Source: Lingula anatina
Taxonomy: Eukaryota; Brachiopoda; Lingulata; Lingulida; Lingulidae
NCBI RefSeq assembly: GCF_001039355.2
Contig: NW_019775397.1
Location: 83,511-147,510, forward strand
DNA: 64,000 nucleotides
Reading direction: 5' to 3'
Position numbers and translations under genes: made by a program
Notes under the pieces: generated by a model
Told to the model about the DNA's origin: nothing
Database searches by the model: none
What the model saw: only the letters and a program-made list of their open reading frames with translations
Shown: positions 26,631-37,287 of the stretch, piece by piece
How the letters are laid out: the number at the start of each line of letters is the position of its first letter
How positions within the stretch are numbered: the stretch's first letter is position 1

Positions 26631-28190
26631 AGGTAAAAACATTTCTCATTTTCAACTGCACGTATTTAATCAACAAGAGACATACTTCAATCTGTACTGA
26701 TATTGAACGTTTTATTGACTGAAATGTCTTAAGAATAAAATAAAAAGAAAACATTGATTTCTTTTGTCGAAGGTAACGATTGCTGATTATTTCTTACGCT
26801 GTATTGAACTCAGGGTATTCAAAAATAAAAATGCTCACCTGTAATCAATTTTTCCACCTTACCCAACCCTAGCTCTTTCTATGGCATGTTGCATGTAGAC
26901 CTAAATTTGTTTGTCAACAACTATAGCAACTCAACGATTGGGCCGTAATAGAATATCGACCGGGCAACATTTTTTGAAAAATGAGATCAGCCGTCCTCAT
27001 ACAAGTAGTTTTTACTCCCTTAGCAAGACTTATATTTGTCTGCATGTGCCTACTGTCAAGTCAATGTAAATGTATGAGCACAGCCAAGTAGAACAACTAT
27101 TTCTTATATGTTCTTTTCAAAAAAGTATTTGTGTTGCGTAGAAGAGGTACTACTTTTTAATAACAATCGATATAAAGGGTGCTTGTTTAAAAAAACATTA
27201 CCGTATACAAATATAAGACGAAAAGGTTTGTATGAAGTGTTTTATTTACAAGTTAGTGGACATAATCTGTGATGGTTCTTTCAACTTAAGATACACCAGG
27301 GTGTTTTGATTGACAGAATAGCAGCAAAGTTCGAAAACGGCAATAAGCGAAACCTTGCAGGGTATTTATCCCTGTCCCCTCAATATCTTATATTACGTAA
27401 TATTTTTTTACTTTTTTTTCCTTTTAAATTCCATCCTGTTTCAGGTAAAAGTATACTTCACATTTTCAACTTCACGTATTCAACCAACAAGATACATACT
27501 TTAATCAAGACTGACATTGAACGTTTTATTGACTGAAATTTCTTAAGGAAAAAATGAAATGAAAAAATTGATTTCTTTCCCAGGCCGATTGTCGAAGGCA
27601 ACAATTGGTGATTATTTCTTTCGCTGAATTAAACCTAGGGTATTCAAAAAGAAAAAATTCTCACCTGTAAACTATATTTGTACCTTACTCAACCCTAGCA
27701 CTTTTTATGGCTATGTTGCATGTAGACCTATACTTGTTTGTCAACAACTATAGCAACTCAACGATTGGGCCGTAATAGAATATCGGGCAATATTTTTTTA
27801 AAAAGAAAATGAGATTAGCCGTCCTCATGCAAGTAGTTTTTAGTCCCTTATCAAGACTTATATTTGTCTGCATGTGTCTACTGTCAAGTCAAGGTAAATT
27901 TATGAGCACAACCAAGTAAAACAACTTCTTATATGTTCTTTTCAAAAAATGTATTTGTGTTGCGTAGAAGAGGTACTACTTTTTAAATATCATTCGATAT
28001 AAAAGGTGCTTGTTTAAAAAACATTACCGTATACAAATATAAGACGAAAAGGTTTGTATGAAGTGTTTTATTTACAAGTTAGTGGACATAATCTTTGATG
28101 GTTCTTTGAACTTTAGATACACCAGGGTGTTTTGATTGACAGAATGGCAGCAAAGTTCGAAAATCCGCAAAGATTATATATTTTATACAT
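26631..28190 (+). repeat. Direct duplication (~0.8 kb units) upstream of TRIM gene 1
   Basis: About 26631-27345 and 27440-28165 are diverged direct repeats ('caactcaacgattgggccgt', 'aaaaggtttgtatgaag', 'acaccagggtgttttgattg'). The first copy is joined to 'aagcgaaaccttgcag', which in the single-copy arrangement lies further down (28632). The units at 39.4 and 54.9 kb have only one copy. Confidence 0.7.
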
Positions 28191-29279
28191 TTTCTCAGGC
28201 TTGTTGTACAAAAGCATACGTTTTTTGTCTTACTTCGAATCAAGTGGGAAAATTAGTCTATTAGTCAAAATTTGATTGAAAATTTGAATGATTTAATGCA
28301 TTTACTCTTACAAAAGTAATTACATATTTAATTGCATTTAAAACGCTGCATTGTTTGTCTCAGTGAAATGCATTAACATCTAACCCAGGGTGATCATGAG
28401 ATCTTGCCTTTATAAAAAATGTTGTTGTAGGCAGCCACAGTGGTAAAAGGTTCACAAACACTCTTAACTCAAGTCTCATGTAAAATGTTTGATAAAACCA
28501 AATCAAACTATGCTAATGGAATTTTATAGTAGCGGACCCGAGGGTGGAGGGAGTTGGGATTGGGTGCACCAGACACGTGATCCTCCCTGAACTTTGTAGG
28601 TATCCCTTTTCCCCTCCCAGATTACAATAAAACAAGCGAAACCTTGCAGAGTATTTATCCCTGTGCCCTCAATATATTATATTAAATAATATTGTTTACT
28701 GATTTTTTCCATTTTGGTCGGAGTATAATTGGTGGACTTGATACTCGAGCTCAGAAAGTAAAATGGTTATGCTACACAATACTGAGGTCATGTTGACTGA
28801 TTTGCAGAATCAACTAGAATATACAGAATACGTTTCCCAGACCATCTGACCGCACAGCTCATTAATATCCTGAAAAAGGTTGCATTTTTATAACTATATA
28901 ACGAGCTTCCAACGTGTATATTTTGATATATATTTATAAATTCAGATAATGCGATTGTTTTTTTTGCTCAAGTCATTTCGCATGCGTGACACGCCCGATT
29001 TTATACATTATCTCTTCAATACAGGTGAATGAGCTACCGGGGTATACTTTTAAGGGTATTTTTAATTCTAAAAATTTTGAATTTGAACAGAAAAGAATGT
29101 TATAGAATTGCGTGTGTTAAATTATAACTTTATGCGATTATCACAACTATTTTTAGCACATTACATTCCCTATTTTACACAAATTTAATTATCATGACGT
29201 CTACCTCCATCACAAAAGATTTTATCATATAATAGAGTTCTTTCATTTCTTTTTTTTTTTAATACAGGTCCTTAGCGTC
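28191..29279. other. Rest of the upstream block of TRIM gene 1, with 3' splice site
   Basis: Colinear with 41060-42126 and 56680-57742. A polypyrimidine tract and 'aatacag' at about 29253-29268 form a likely 3' splice site 11 bp before the ATG. No gene seen. Confidence 0.5.
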
Positions 29280-31178
29280 ATGTCTCTGTCCAAGATCCTA
29301 ACGGAAGATTTCCTAACGTGCAGCATATGCCTTGGAAAGTTCAAAGACCCCAAGGTCCTCGGCTGTACACATACGTTTTGCCAGCATTGCCTCCAAGACC
29401 ATTTGGACAAAAATTTCCAAGGCCAGCCTCGCTTCCATTGTCCTCTCTGTAGGCGCCAATGTGACCTTTCTGGAGGCGGTGTAAGCGGGTTACAAACAAA
29501 CCATCTTCTGGTCAGCATATCACACACACTTGATCAAGTAGAACAGGCCAAGGCTGCTAAGAAATGTGAAGTGTGTTATCTGAAAAATGTACGCAATCCA
29601 CCCACGGGAACAAAACGTTGTTTGGACTGTGCAGAAAGTATGTGTGGAGATTGTTCTTCGGACCATGTGCTTCATAAGTTAAATCGTGACCACAAATTGT
29701 TTCCTGTCGACCAATTTGACAGTGACGAATACGTGACAGAGATGCGTGCCCGACAAAACACCCTTTGTGACCACAACAACAAGGACCCTGTAGAAATCTA
29801 CTGTCCAGTGTGTACGAAGTTCGTCTGCGTCGGTTGTATGGTTTTAGAACACCAGAGTCACGATTGCCTAAGAATCAACATTGCTGCTGACAAACACAAG
29901 GAAAAACTAGAACTCCGCGTGAAACCAATCGAGAAGAAAAGTTTACTCTTCGATCAGTTCAAAATCGTTGTTGAAGACCAGAAAGCGTCAGTAGAAAATG
30001 GAAGAAAGAAGGCAAAGATTCAAGTTAAGAAGCAGTTAGAACTAATAATTAAGATGGTCAACCAATGTGCCGATAACCACCTGGAAGAAATAGACGCCAA
30101 ATCGAATGCCAAATTGGAGATTTTAAATGGTTTAATTGGAACTGCAATCACCAACCAAAACCGACTGATCGACGTTGTAGACTTCTCGAGAAAGCTTATA
30201 AACCATGGGAATGATATGGATGTCCTGCAAATGGCCTCTGCCTGTGAGCAAAGCTTCGACAGCGTTCAGACTATCGACATTCCAACCCTGCCCGCAGCCG
30301 TGACCCAGCTACAGCTTATCACCAATGACATGGAGGAATGCGTAACCAATATCAACAGTTACCTAGGAGACGTGGTTCCCGCTGCCAGTGGAAGATTGGT
30401 GACATCATTCAAAGAAGAATTGACTACGTGTCCTAAGGAGATGATCAGTCATGTGACCACTGATACAAATGGTAGCATCCTTATTGGTATTTGGTGTAAT
30501 GAGGACAAGGCACGGAATAGAATCCACATTTACGATAACACCTTTTCCCTACAGGGAACAATTCCTAATCCAAGAGCAACAGAAAAGGGTGTGTTTGGTG
30601 GGATTGCCATTGATGATGACGGTAACATTGTCACTTATTGTCGGGAGTCAAATGAAATCATTGTCTTCAGCAAGACAGGGGACCACGTCAGAACATTCCA
30701 CAGTGAGTTACCAGAAGCAGTAGCGGTCAACAGCAAGGGTCATTATGTTGTAGCCGGTCTTAATACTCTGACTGTGCACCACAAAGATGGCAAGGTCTTG
30801 CAGACAACACCAGACCCAGAGGAGGAATATTTGAAATACATCCACTGTAACGTGAATGACGACGTGATTATCACAGGAGATGATGGCATCCGTGTATACA
30901 ATTCCAATCTCCAGCTCAAATCCAGATATGGTACCCAGGGTGCTGGGGATGGACGGGTGGGCAGACCGTGCGGCACGTGCTGCTTGGATAATGGAGACAT
31001 AATTGTAACAGACGTCGGCAACCATCGTCTACATCTGGTGTCACCAGATGGGGCATTCAAGCAGATTCTTTTAAGCAAAGAAGATGGAATTTGCTTTCCC
31101 AAAGATATCGTAATAAATCATCTCGGACAACTGGTAGTTGGGGAACTGAGTGGCGAAATCAGAACTTTCGAATTATGA
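29280..31178 (+). CDS. TRIM-type RING E3 ligase with NHL-like propeller, copy 1 (632 aa)
   Basis: Single coding exon. The RING finger is at residues 14-57 with all eight ligands (C14, C17, C29, H31, C34, C37, C54, C57). The first B-box lies at about 96-138 (CEVC, CLDC, C122, C125, H138). The second B-box is at 163-194 (C163, H165, C175, C178, C183, C186, H191, H194). A Lys/Gln/Glu-rich coiled coil spans about 200-330. From about 372 to the end come beta-propeller repeats of NHL type ('DDDGNIVTY', 'NGDIIVTDVGNHRLHL', 'LGQLVVGE'). This is the TRIM2/3/56/71-like architecture; such proteins are cytoplasmic ubiquitin ligases that bind protein or RNA through the propeller. The substrate is unknown. 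Large TRIM-NHL families in invertebrates are often suspected of innate immune roles, which is inference. The start is fixed by the acceptor just upstream and by identity with copies 4 and 5. Confidence 0.9.
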   Translation: MSLSKILTEDFLTCSICLGKFKDPKVLGCTHTFCQHCLQDHLDKNFQGQPRFHCPLCRRQCDLSGGGVSGLQTNHLLVSISHTLDQVEQAKAAKKCEVCYLKNVRNPPTGTKRCLDCAESMCGDCSSDHVLHKLNRDHKLFPVDQFDSDEYVTEMRARQNTLCDHNNKDPVEIYCPVCTKFVCVGCMVLEHQSHDCLRINIAADKHKEKLELRVKPIEKKSLLFDQFKIVVEDQKASVENGRKKAKIQVKKQLELIIKMVNQCADNHLEEIDAKSNAKLEILNGLIGTAITNQNRLIDVVDFSRKLINHGNDMDVLQMASACEQSFDSVQTIDIPTLPAAVTQLQLITNDMEECVTNINSYLGDVVPAASGRLVTSFKEELTTCPKEMISHVTTDTNGSILIGIWCNEDKARNRIHIYDNTFSLQGTIPNPRATEKGVFGGIAIDDDGNIVTYCRESNEIIVFSKTGDHVRTFHSELPEAVAVNSKGHYVVAGLNTLTVHHKDGKVLQTTPDPEEEYLKYIHCNVNDDVIITGDDGIRVYNSNLQLKSRYGTQGAGDGRVGRPCGTCCLDNGDIIVTDVGNHRLHLVSPDGAFKQILLSKEDGICFPKDIVINHLGQLVVGELSGEIRTFEL

Positions 31179-32453
31179 CTGATGATACCAAACGAACAAT
31201 GGACATCGACAACATGTTTGTAAATGCTTGTAAATAATGACTGAAAAATGCGAACCTGTTATTTTTGCGAAAGAAGATATATGACAGAGCAACGGGGTTT
31301 ATAAATTTGACAGCTTTCGCACATTTCCTGTCGCATATCTCCAGAACAGTGCCTCAGTGAATGTCCCTTTGAAGTAAAAGATGACATCAATATTTGGATT
31401 GTTAGTTTTATAAAGATGTGGATACGTTTATTATTTTGATTACTGAGATTCCAAGATAAAAATTTAATTGGAGTATTGCAAAATATAAAAATGTTCACAT
31501 TGTTTACTGATATCATTTTTGGGGTTTGTCATGTGGGGTACTCATATTCAATCAGTACTCGAAGTATTTTTTACGGTTGCTGGGGAGAATTAATTAGTTG
31601 TTTAATTTCTGTATATATGCTCTTCTTGTACAATTACCTTTGTCATTCTAAGCATCCCCAGAAATGCACTACATGACGTCACGCCTAGCCCACTGCGCAT
31701 GCGTGCATTTTTAATGAGTTGCTAGATTGCCATGGGAAAATGAATTGGTTCGCGATTCGTGGGTAATTCGTGAGAACTGACAAACTAACGGCCTGATGCC
31801 GATAGACAGCAACGCTGTGCTATGCTTCAAGCAACTCCTGACCAAATATCGCTAGGGTTTTTAAAAAAATTCTGTTGTACACACGTACTAAGAAGTTTGC
31901 CGTATATTGTCTAGACTACCCTCAGCAAAACGCAAATATTTTCAGTTATAGTGATTTTAGACGGTAGATTCACTCAGAAACAAAGGGAAATTAATTCGTT
32001 GCCGATAGCACCAGCTGATAGCGGTAACATACAGAGTCTGATTAAAAAATTTCATGGCAATTGAAGATTTTTTACCACTGTACAATGGAGTCCAAAAAGA
32101 GCACTTGGCACAAATGTAAAACTGCCCAGTGCAAGGCCAAGAATTCAATCAGTATTTTCAATCATGTTATCAGATTCTACATAAATTGACTGACCATATC
32201 ACTACTCAGTATTTAACTAATCTCTTAATCCAAAATTCCTATCATCATTTAATAATTATGCAAAATTCTTCTTTCAGATTGCTATTTATTTAAATTTTTA
32301 ATGCTGCAACTGTTCCAAAATAATCTTGTAGTAAAGGAAAAATGCAAATAAGAAGTGGAAGACCAATTTTACCCACAGTATTCAATTATTTGAATATAAA
32401 AAGAATAAGATCACGATTTAACAAATTAAAATAATCTTTCATGAACTCTTTCA
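31179..32453. other. 3' flank of TRIM gene 1
   Basis: 31179-31665 is nearly the same as 33420-33905 after copy 2 ('ctgatgataccaaacgaac'). 31680-32453 is not matched elsewhere in the window and shows no gene. It ends at the contig join. Confidence 0.55.
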
Positions 32454-32454
32454 N

Positions 32455-33419
32455 CTATGGATGTCCTGCAAATGGCCTCTGCCTGTGAGCAAAGCATCGA
32501 GAGCGTTCAGGCTATCGACATCCCGACCCTGCCTGCAGTCATGACCCAGATGCAGCTTCTCACCAACGACATGGAGGAGTGCGTTGCCAATATCAACAGT
32601 TGCCTTGGACGCTTGGTTCACGCTACGAGTGGAAGATTGGTGACATCATTCAAAGTAGACTTGGCCGACTGTCCTGAAGAGATGATCAGTCATGTGACCA
32701 CTGATACAAATGGTGACATCCTTATTGGTATTTGGTGTGATGAGGAGAAGGCACGGAATAGAATCCACATCTACGATAACAACTTTGTCCTACAGGGAAC
32801 AATTTCTAATCCAAGAGCAACAGAAAAGGATGTGCTTGGTGGGATTGTCATTGATGATGACGGTAACATTGTAACTTATTGTCGGGAGTCAAATGAAATC
32901 ATTGTCTTCACCAAGACAGGGGACCACGTCAGAACATTCCACAGTGAGTTACCAGAAGCAGTAGCGATCAACAGCAAGGGTCATTATGTTGTAGCCGGTC
33001 TTAATACTCTGACTGTGCACCACAAAGATGGCAAGGTCTTGCAGACAACACCAGACCCAGAGGAGGAATATTTGAAATACATCCACTGTAACGTGAATGA
33101 CGACGTGATTATCACAGGAGATGATGGCATCCGTGTATACAATTCCAATCTCCAGGTAAATTACAGATATGGTACCAAGGGTGATGGAGACGGACAGGTG
33201 AACACCCCGTGTGGCACGTGCTGCTTGGATAATGGAGACATAATTCTAACAGACCTCTGCAACAATCGTCTACACCTGGTGTCACCAGATGGGAAATTCA
33301 AGCAATTTCTTTTAAGAGAAGAAGATGGACTTTGCTTTCCCAGCGATATCGTAATAAATCGTCTGGGACAACTGGTAGTTGGGGAACTGAGTGGCGAGAT
33401 CAGAATCTTCGAATTATGA
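32455..33419 (+). CDS. TRIM-type gene copy 2, C-terminal half only (cut by contig join)
   Basis: Open from just after the n at 32454 to TGA... the last codons read 'GEIRIFEL' and stop at 33419. The first visible Met (32457, MDVLQMAS) is internal: it equals residue 313 or so of copy 1. It covers the end of the coiled coil and the whole propeller; the RING and B-boxes are missing because of the join. The middle (about 32650-33160) is nearly identical to copies 1 and 5, whereas the last 250 bp is closer to copy 5 ('LCNNRLHLVSPDGKFKQ') and its 3' flank is closer to copy 1. There are no internal stops, so the full gene may well be functional. Confidence 0.8.
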
Positions 33420-35085
33420 CTGATGATACCAAACGAACAATGGACATCGACAACATGTTTGTAAATGGAATTTTTACATGTTTGTAAATAATGACTGGAA
33501 AATGCGAACCTGTTTTTTTTTGCGAGAGAAGATATATGACAGAGTAACGGGGTTTGTAAATTTGACAGCTTTCGCACATTTCCTGTCGCATATATCCAGT
33601 ACAGTGCCTCAGTGAATGTCCCTTTGAAGTAAAAGATGACATCAATATTTGGTTTGTTAGTTTTATAAAGATGAGGATACATTTATTATTTTGATTACTG
33701 AGATTCCAAGATAAAAGTTTAATTGAAGTATTGCGAAATATGAAAATGTTCACATTGTTTACTGATATCATTTTTGGGGTTTGTCATGTGGGGTACTCAT
33801 ATTCAATCAGTACTTGAAGTATTTTTACGGTTGCTGGGGAGAATTAATTAGTTGTTAATTTCTGTATATATGCTCTTCTTGTACAATTACCTTAATCATT
33901 CTAAGGAAGTGTTGTAGGCTTGTCGGTGTGTAAATTAAGTCTACCGGAAGCAGGTTCAAAGTGCGGGTATTGTGTCCGAGTCCGTCTATGGTTAGCTGGT
34001 TGGAGAACTACAGTTCCTGTTGGATGCGCGGAATTTCTGTCCTGGCACAGATTTCTGTCCTGGCGCAAGCGACTCCCCCGGCGCATTTTCCCGACGCCGA
34101 CATAGCGGACAATTTCCGGGTGGGCAGCTCGGGTCTCGCTAGCTTTTTGAAACACCTGTCGTGTATTTGAAGAAGGGGAGAATCAGAACTTAAAGGATCA
34201 GAGTTAGTGAGGCGAGTTACTAAATAGAAAACAGTGTGGATGTACTGTCGATAGTCGAAATGCTTCCAAAACCCTACTGCGTTATACATGTAGTTTCCTA
34301 TTCTGACTTGAATTTTCCGAATTGTTAATTGTGATTAATTTTAGAAAGAAAATTGGTTTAATCAAAGGGCTAGGAAAGGCACCCCTATTTTTGAAATGAT
34401 CAAGCATCGCGAAATACTTTTCTTAAAGTTTTTTATTTTTAAGAAAGGATTTAAGAATGCATTTTGTGCGTTGGGCTTTCACATTTGTTGTGGCACAGTG
34501 TTAAGTCCACTATCAGTCTTGATTGTATAAAAGGGAGATTTAACTTACTAGTTACTAAGTAGTTAGTAGTTACGAATAAAATAACAAGTGGGGTAGAACA
34601 CACACAAACAGGTAATGGATATTTATGAAGACAGTATTACTGCAATATTTTACTTGTGTAACTGCACTGCCATTTATTACTCTTAAAAGAAAAAAAGAAG
34701 TTGATATGGTTATCGGAATTCATGTGAACACGTGTTGTGCTTCTTAACACTTCTTGTCATTTAACCGTTAACGATTTCTTCCTTGTTATATGCATACTTG
34801 ATATCGGACATTCGCATCGGAGTGTGACACTTTCACCACCCAGGTGATCGCGAACATTTTGTAAACCCGACAATTAAGTCTCGGTCGTTATCCGTTTCTC
34901 GTAAGTAGAATTTTACTGCAGTTTTTTTCCATTTGTTATGTTTTTATTTAATTCATTTTTATTTATTATTTTAATTTTAATTTTAATTAATTAATTAATT
35001 TATTTATTTTTTTATTTATTGGAAAATAACTAACGCAACATATGGTTTTAAACATAAGGTTACCGGTTGGATCATAGAAATTTCA
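33420..35085. other. Downstream block of TRIM copy 2
   Basis: 33420-33905 matches the 3' flank of copy 1. 33906-34340 matches the D blocks of other units and carries two clean 18-bp units at about 34029-34064 ('atttctgtcctggcacag'). 34341-35085 has no recognised feature except an (ATTT)n/(TTAA)n tract near 34940-35020. Confidence 0.55.
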
Positions 35086-36085
35086 TTATCGCGTATCGCC
35101 CAGACAGCCACAGAACTTATGACTAACCGCTTATTAAGTGCACCTTGGCTATTACTGAAAATGTTGACACCCTGTCCTCTCTGTTTAACCTTAACCTGTC
35201 TCTTAACGTTCTAGAACTGGTTTCGTAAAAATGATATATCGTCACCTAGGTATTCACACTCTGGGCTATGTAAAATGCTGCTTTTGTTTGAGCATCGTTT
35301 CCACCTCAGTCAGGAACAATTTAGCCCTATATGCACAACGATCATCTGCAAACTAAAGCCCCCGTCACATTTATTCGGAATTAGCAGGAATCAAGCAGAA
35401 CCAGTCGGATTGACTAAATTTAAAAATTCGTACTATATTCGGGAAGAAATTTCAAATTTACATAAATTCTTGGAAGGATGCTGTTGGAATACTCAGAATG
35501 CGCTTGGATTCGCCTGGATGATTTGTGCACATTTTGGCTGTATTAGCTCTCAAATGCAGCTCGAATGTAGTCGGAAAACTAGGAATATCAATGATGCTGT
35601 CAGAATATTTAGAATACTCCTCGTATGCCGCTGAAATAGGATCGAGATGCATTCAAGTTGCATCCTGGCTCATTCTAGCAGAATTTGAAGTGTCTTGCCA
35701 TTTCGGTTCTCCCTCGAAAGTGATCAGAATGTTTCAAATGCTGTCGGAATGTCGTGAGAATATTTAGAATGCAGTCATAGTGCAGTTAGAATACTATTCA
35801 ATTGCCATTCGATAATTTTCCACTTGGAATGCACTTCGAAAGTTTTTAACACGAGCAAAACATTCGGGCCGGCGTCAAGAATGGGTACAAATATTTGGAA
35901 TGCACTCGGAATCTTTAGAATGCTCTTCGAATATCCAGTAACGCACAAAGAATTTTTTCCAACTGCATTCTTGCTCATTCCGCCTATTATGTGACGGGAG
36001 TATAAGGTATAATGCGGTGGAGGGGATGCTGCATTGATTGCGGTTGTTGAGACATCCCTAGTCCCTGTACTCTTCCTATTGTTCA
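35086..36085. repeat. Dispersed repeat R20, second copy, interrupted by a GAAT-rich element
   Basis: The flanks 35086-35357 and 36002-36080 match 20060-20640. The insertion between them is described separately. The M2 MITE present in the 20-kb copy is missing here. Confidence 0.7.
35358..36001. mobile_element. ~644-bp inverted-end element filled with degenerate GAAT repeats
   Basis: Left 'cccgtcacatttattcgg' and right inverse of 'cgcctattatgtgacggg' form ~30-bp imperfect inverted ends, including 'GGAAT-AGCA-GAAT'. TAA flanks both sides, and the 20-kb copy has an uninterrupted 'actaaggt' there. The interior is a long array of 'gaat' or its inverse every ~9-11 bp ('gaatgcactcggaatcttta'). A 3-bp TAA duplication suggests PIF/Harbinger mobilisation. 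No coding capacity. Confidence 0.65.
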
Positions 36086-36530
36086 CAGGGCCGAAGCCTG
36101 AGCAAAATGCCAGGGGGCAGTAAGCGGACACGAGGGGGCGAAGCTCCCGAGGGGGGGAGGGTGTGGGAGGTGTGGAAAATTTTTAAAAACTGTATGTATA
36201 ATACTGCATTCTGGTACATTTTAACTGTTATTTATTGCTCAATCAGAAGTCAGAAATTGTGGGTTCATTTTGCCATAAGTACAGTCATTTTTTCAACACA
36301 ACACGCCAATTGGACTTCATTCCGTAGATTGTCTCAGGATCAGGAATAACGTTTCTTCCTCTGTGGATAAGCAAGAGAGCCAATCCGTGCATTTTCTCAC
36401 AGAATTAATACCAACTTTGCAATTATTTTTTTTTTTTTACCTTTGCGATTATTATTATTGTTTTTACACCTCAAATCCCAAAGAGGGGGGCAGTTGACCC
36501 CCCCCCCCCCTCCCGGAGGCTACGGCCCTG
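36086..36530. mobile_element. hAT-like non-autonomous element (~445 bp)
   Basis: Starts 'cagggccgaagcct' and ends 'aggctacggccctg', inverted ends that begin CAGGG as in hAT elements. The flanking 8-mers (attgttca / tttcatca) match only partly, so the target duplication is decayed. G- and C-rich stretches lie near both ends. Confidence 0.55.
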
Positions 36531-37090
36531 TTTCATCATATAATTCATACATGTATACGGCAATATATTAATTAGACTGTGTACATCATAACTGCCACCG
36601 GTAAGACAAAAGATATATGCTAAATTTCAATAATCTCAATTATATCATCTCAAGTAAATTCAAAATACAACATAAGGGTTAATGTCCCAATGCGGGCAAC
36701 TGTAATATATCTATATGTCACCTGCTGTATTAAATATATCTTATACATAACTGCTACTAGGACAGTTGTATCAGTGCACACAATTGGATTCAGTCAGATA
36801 ACAGCGATAAAATATGTAACCATGTCTGTATTGTACAAACATTAAGTTTCATATTGCTGATTACAGTGTCTTTAACGTCTCCTTGAACATTGAACGCCTC
36901 ACCTGACCAGGTGTACGTGTCAAGAGAGACAACACACCTAAATGGCGACTGGGGACGTGTACCTGTCACGAAGAGAAATACATGTATAACTGGTGAAAGT
37001 ACAGGTAAATTTGACTCTTAATATATCGTAATATATTATATTGGGAATGTTATGTGTCTGAAAATGACCTTGGTTGGTGTTAGCTGCAAT
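36531..37090. other. Spacer up to contig join, no gene seen
   Basis: AT-rich sequence without matches elsewhere in the window. Confidence 0.5.
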
Positions 37091-37091
37091 N

Positions 37092-37287
37092 TTTGGATAA
37101 TGGAGACATAATTGTAACAGACCCCGGCAACTACCGTCTACACCTGGTGTCATCAGATGGGGAATTCAAGCAGATTCTTTTAAGCAAAGAAGATGGAATT
37201 CGCGTTCCTGTAGATGTAGTGCTGAATCGTTTTGGACAACTGGTAGTCGGGGAAGAGAGAGGTGGGATTACAGTTTTCCAGTTATGA
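37092..37287 (+). CDS. TRIM-type gene copy 3, last ~64 codons only
   Basis: Begins directly after the n at 37091 inside the codons for 'LDNGDIIVTDPGN' and runs to TGA at 37287 ('GGITVFQL'). Only two base differences from the end of copy 4 were seen over 195 bp. It is the last NHL-type blade of the propeller; the rest is lost at the join. The true start codon is not in the window. Confidence 0.75.

Noticed and set aside
29243-29527. Minus-strand open frames over the TRIM genes (for example 29243-29527, 30743-31102)
   Set aside because: Shadows of the plus-strand coding sequence, recurring only because the genes are paralogs.
32457-33419. Met at 32457 as the start of a short RING-less TRIM protein
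   Set aside because: It aligns with an internal Met of the intact copies and the frame is open to the contig join; the gene is cut rather than short.
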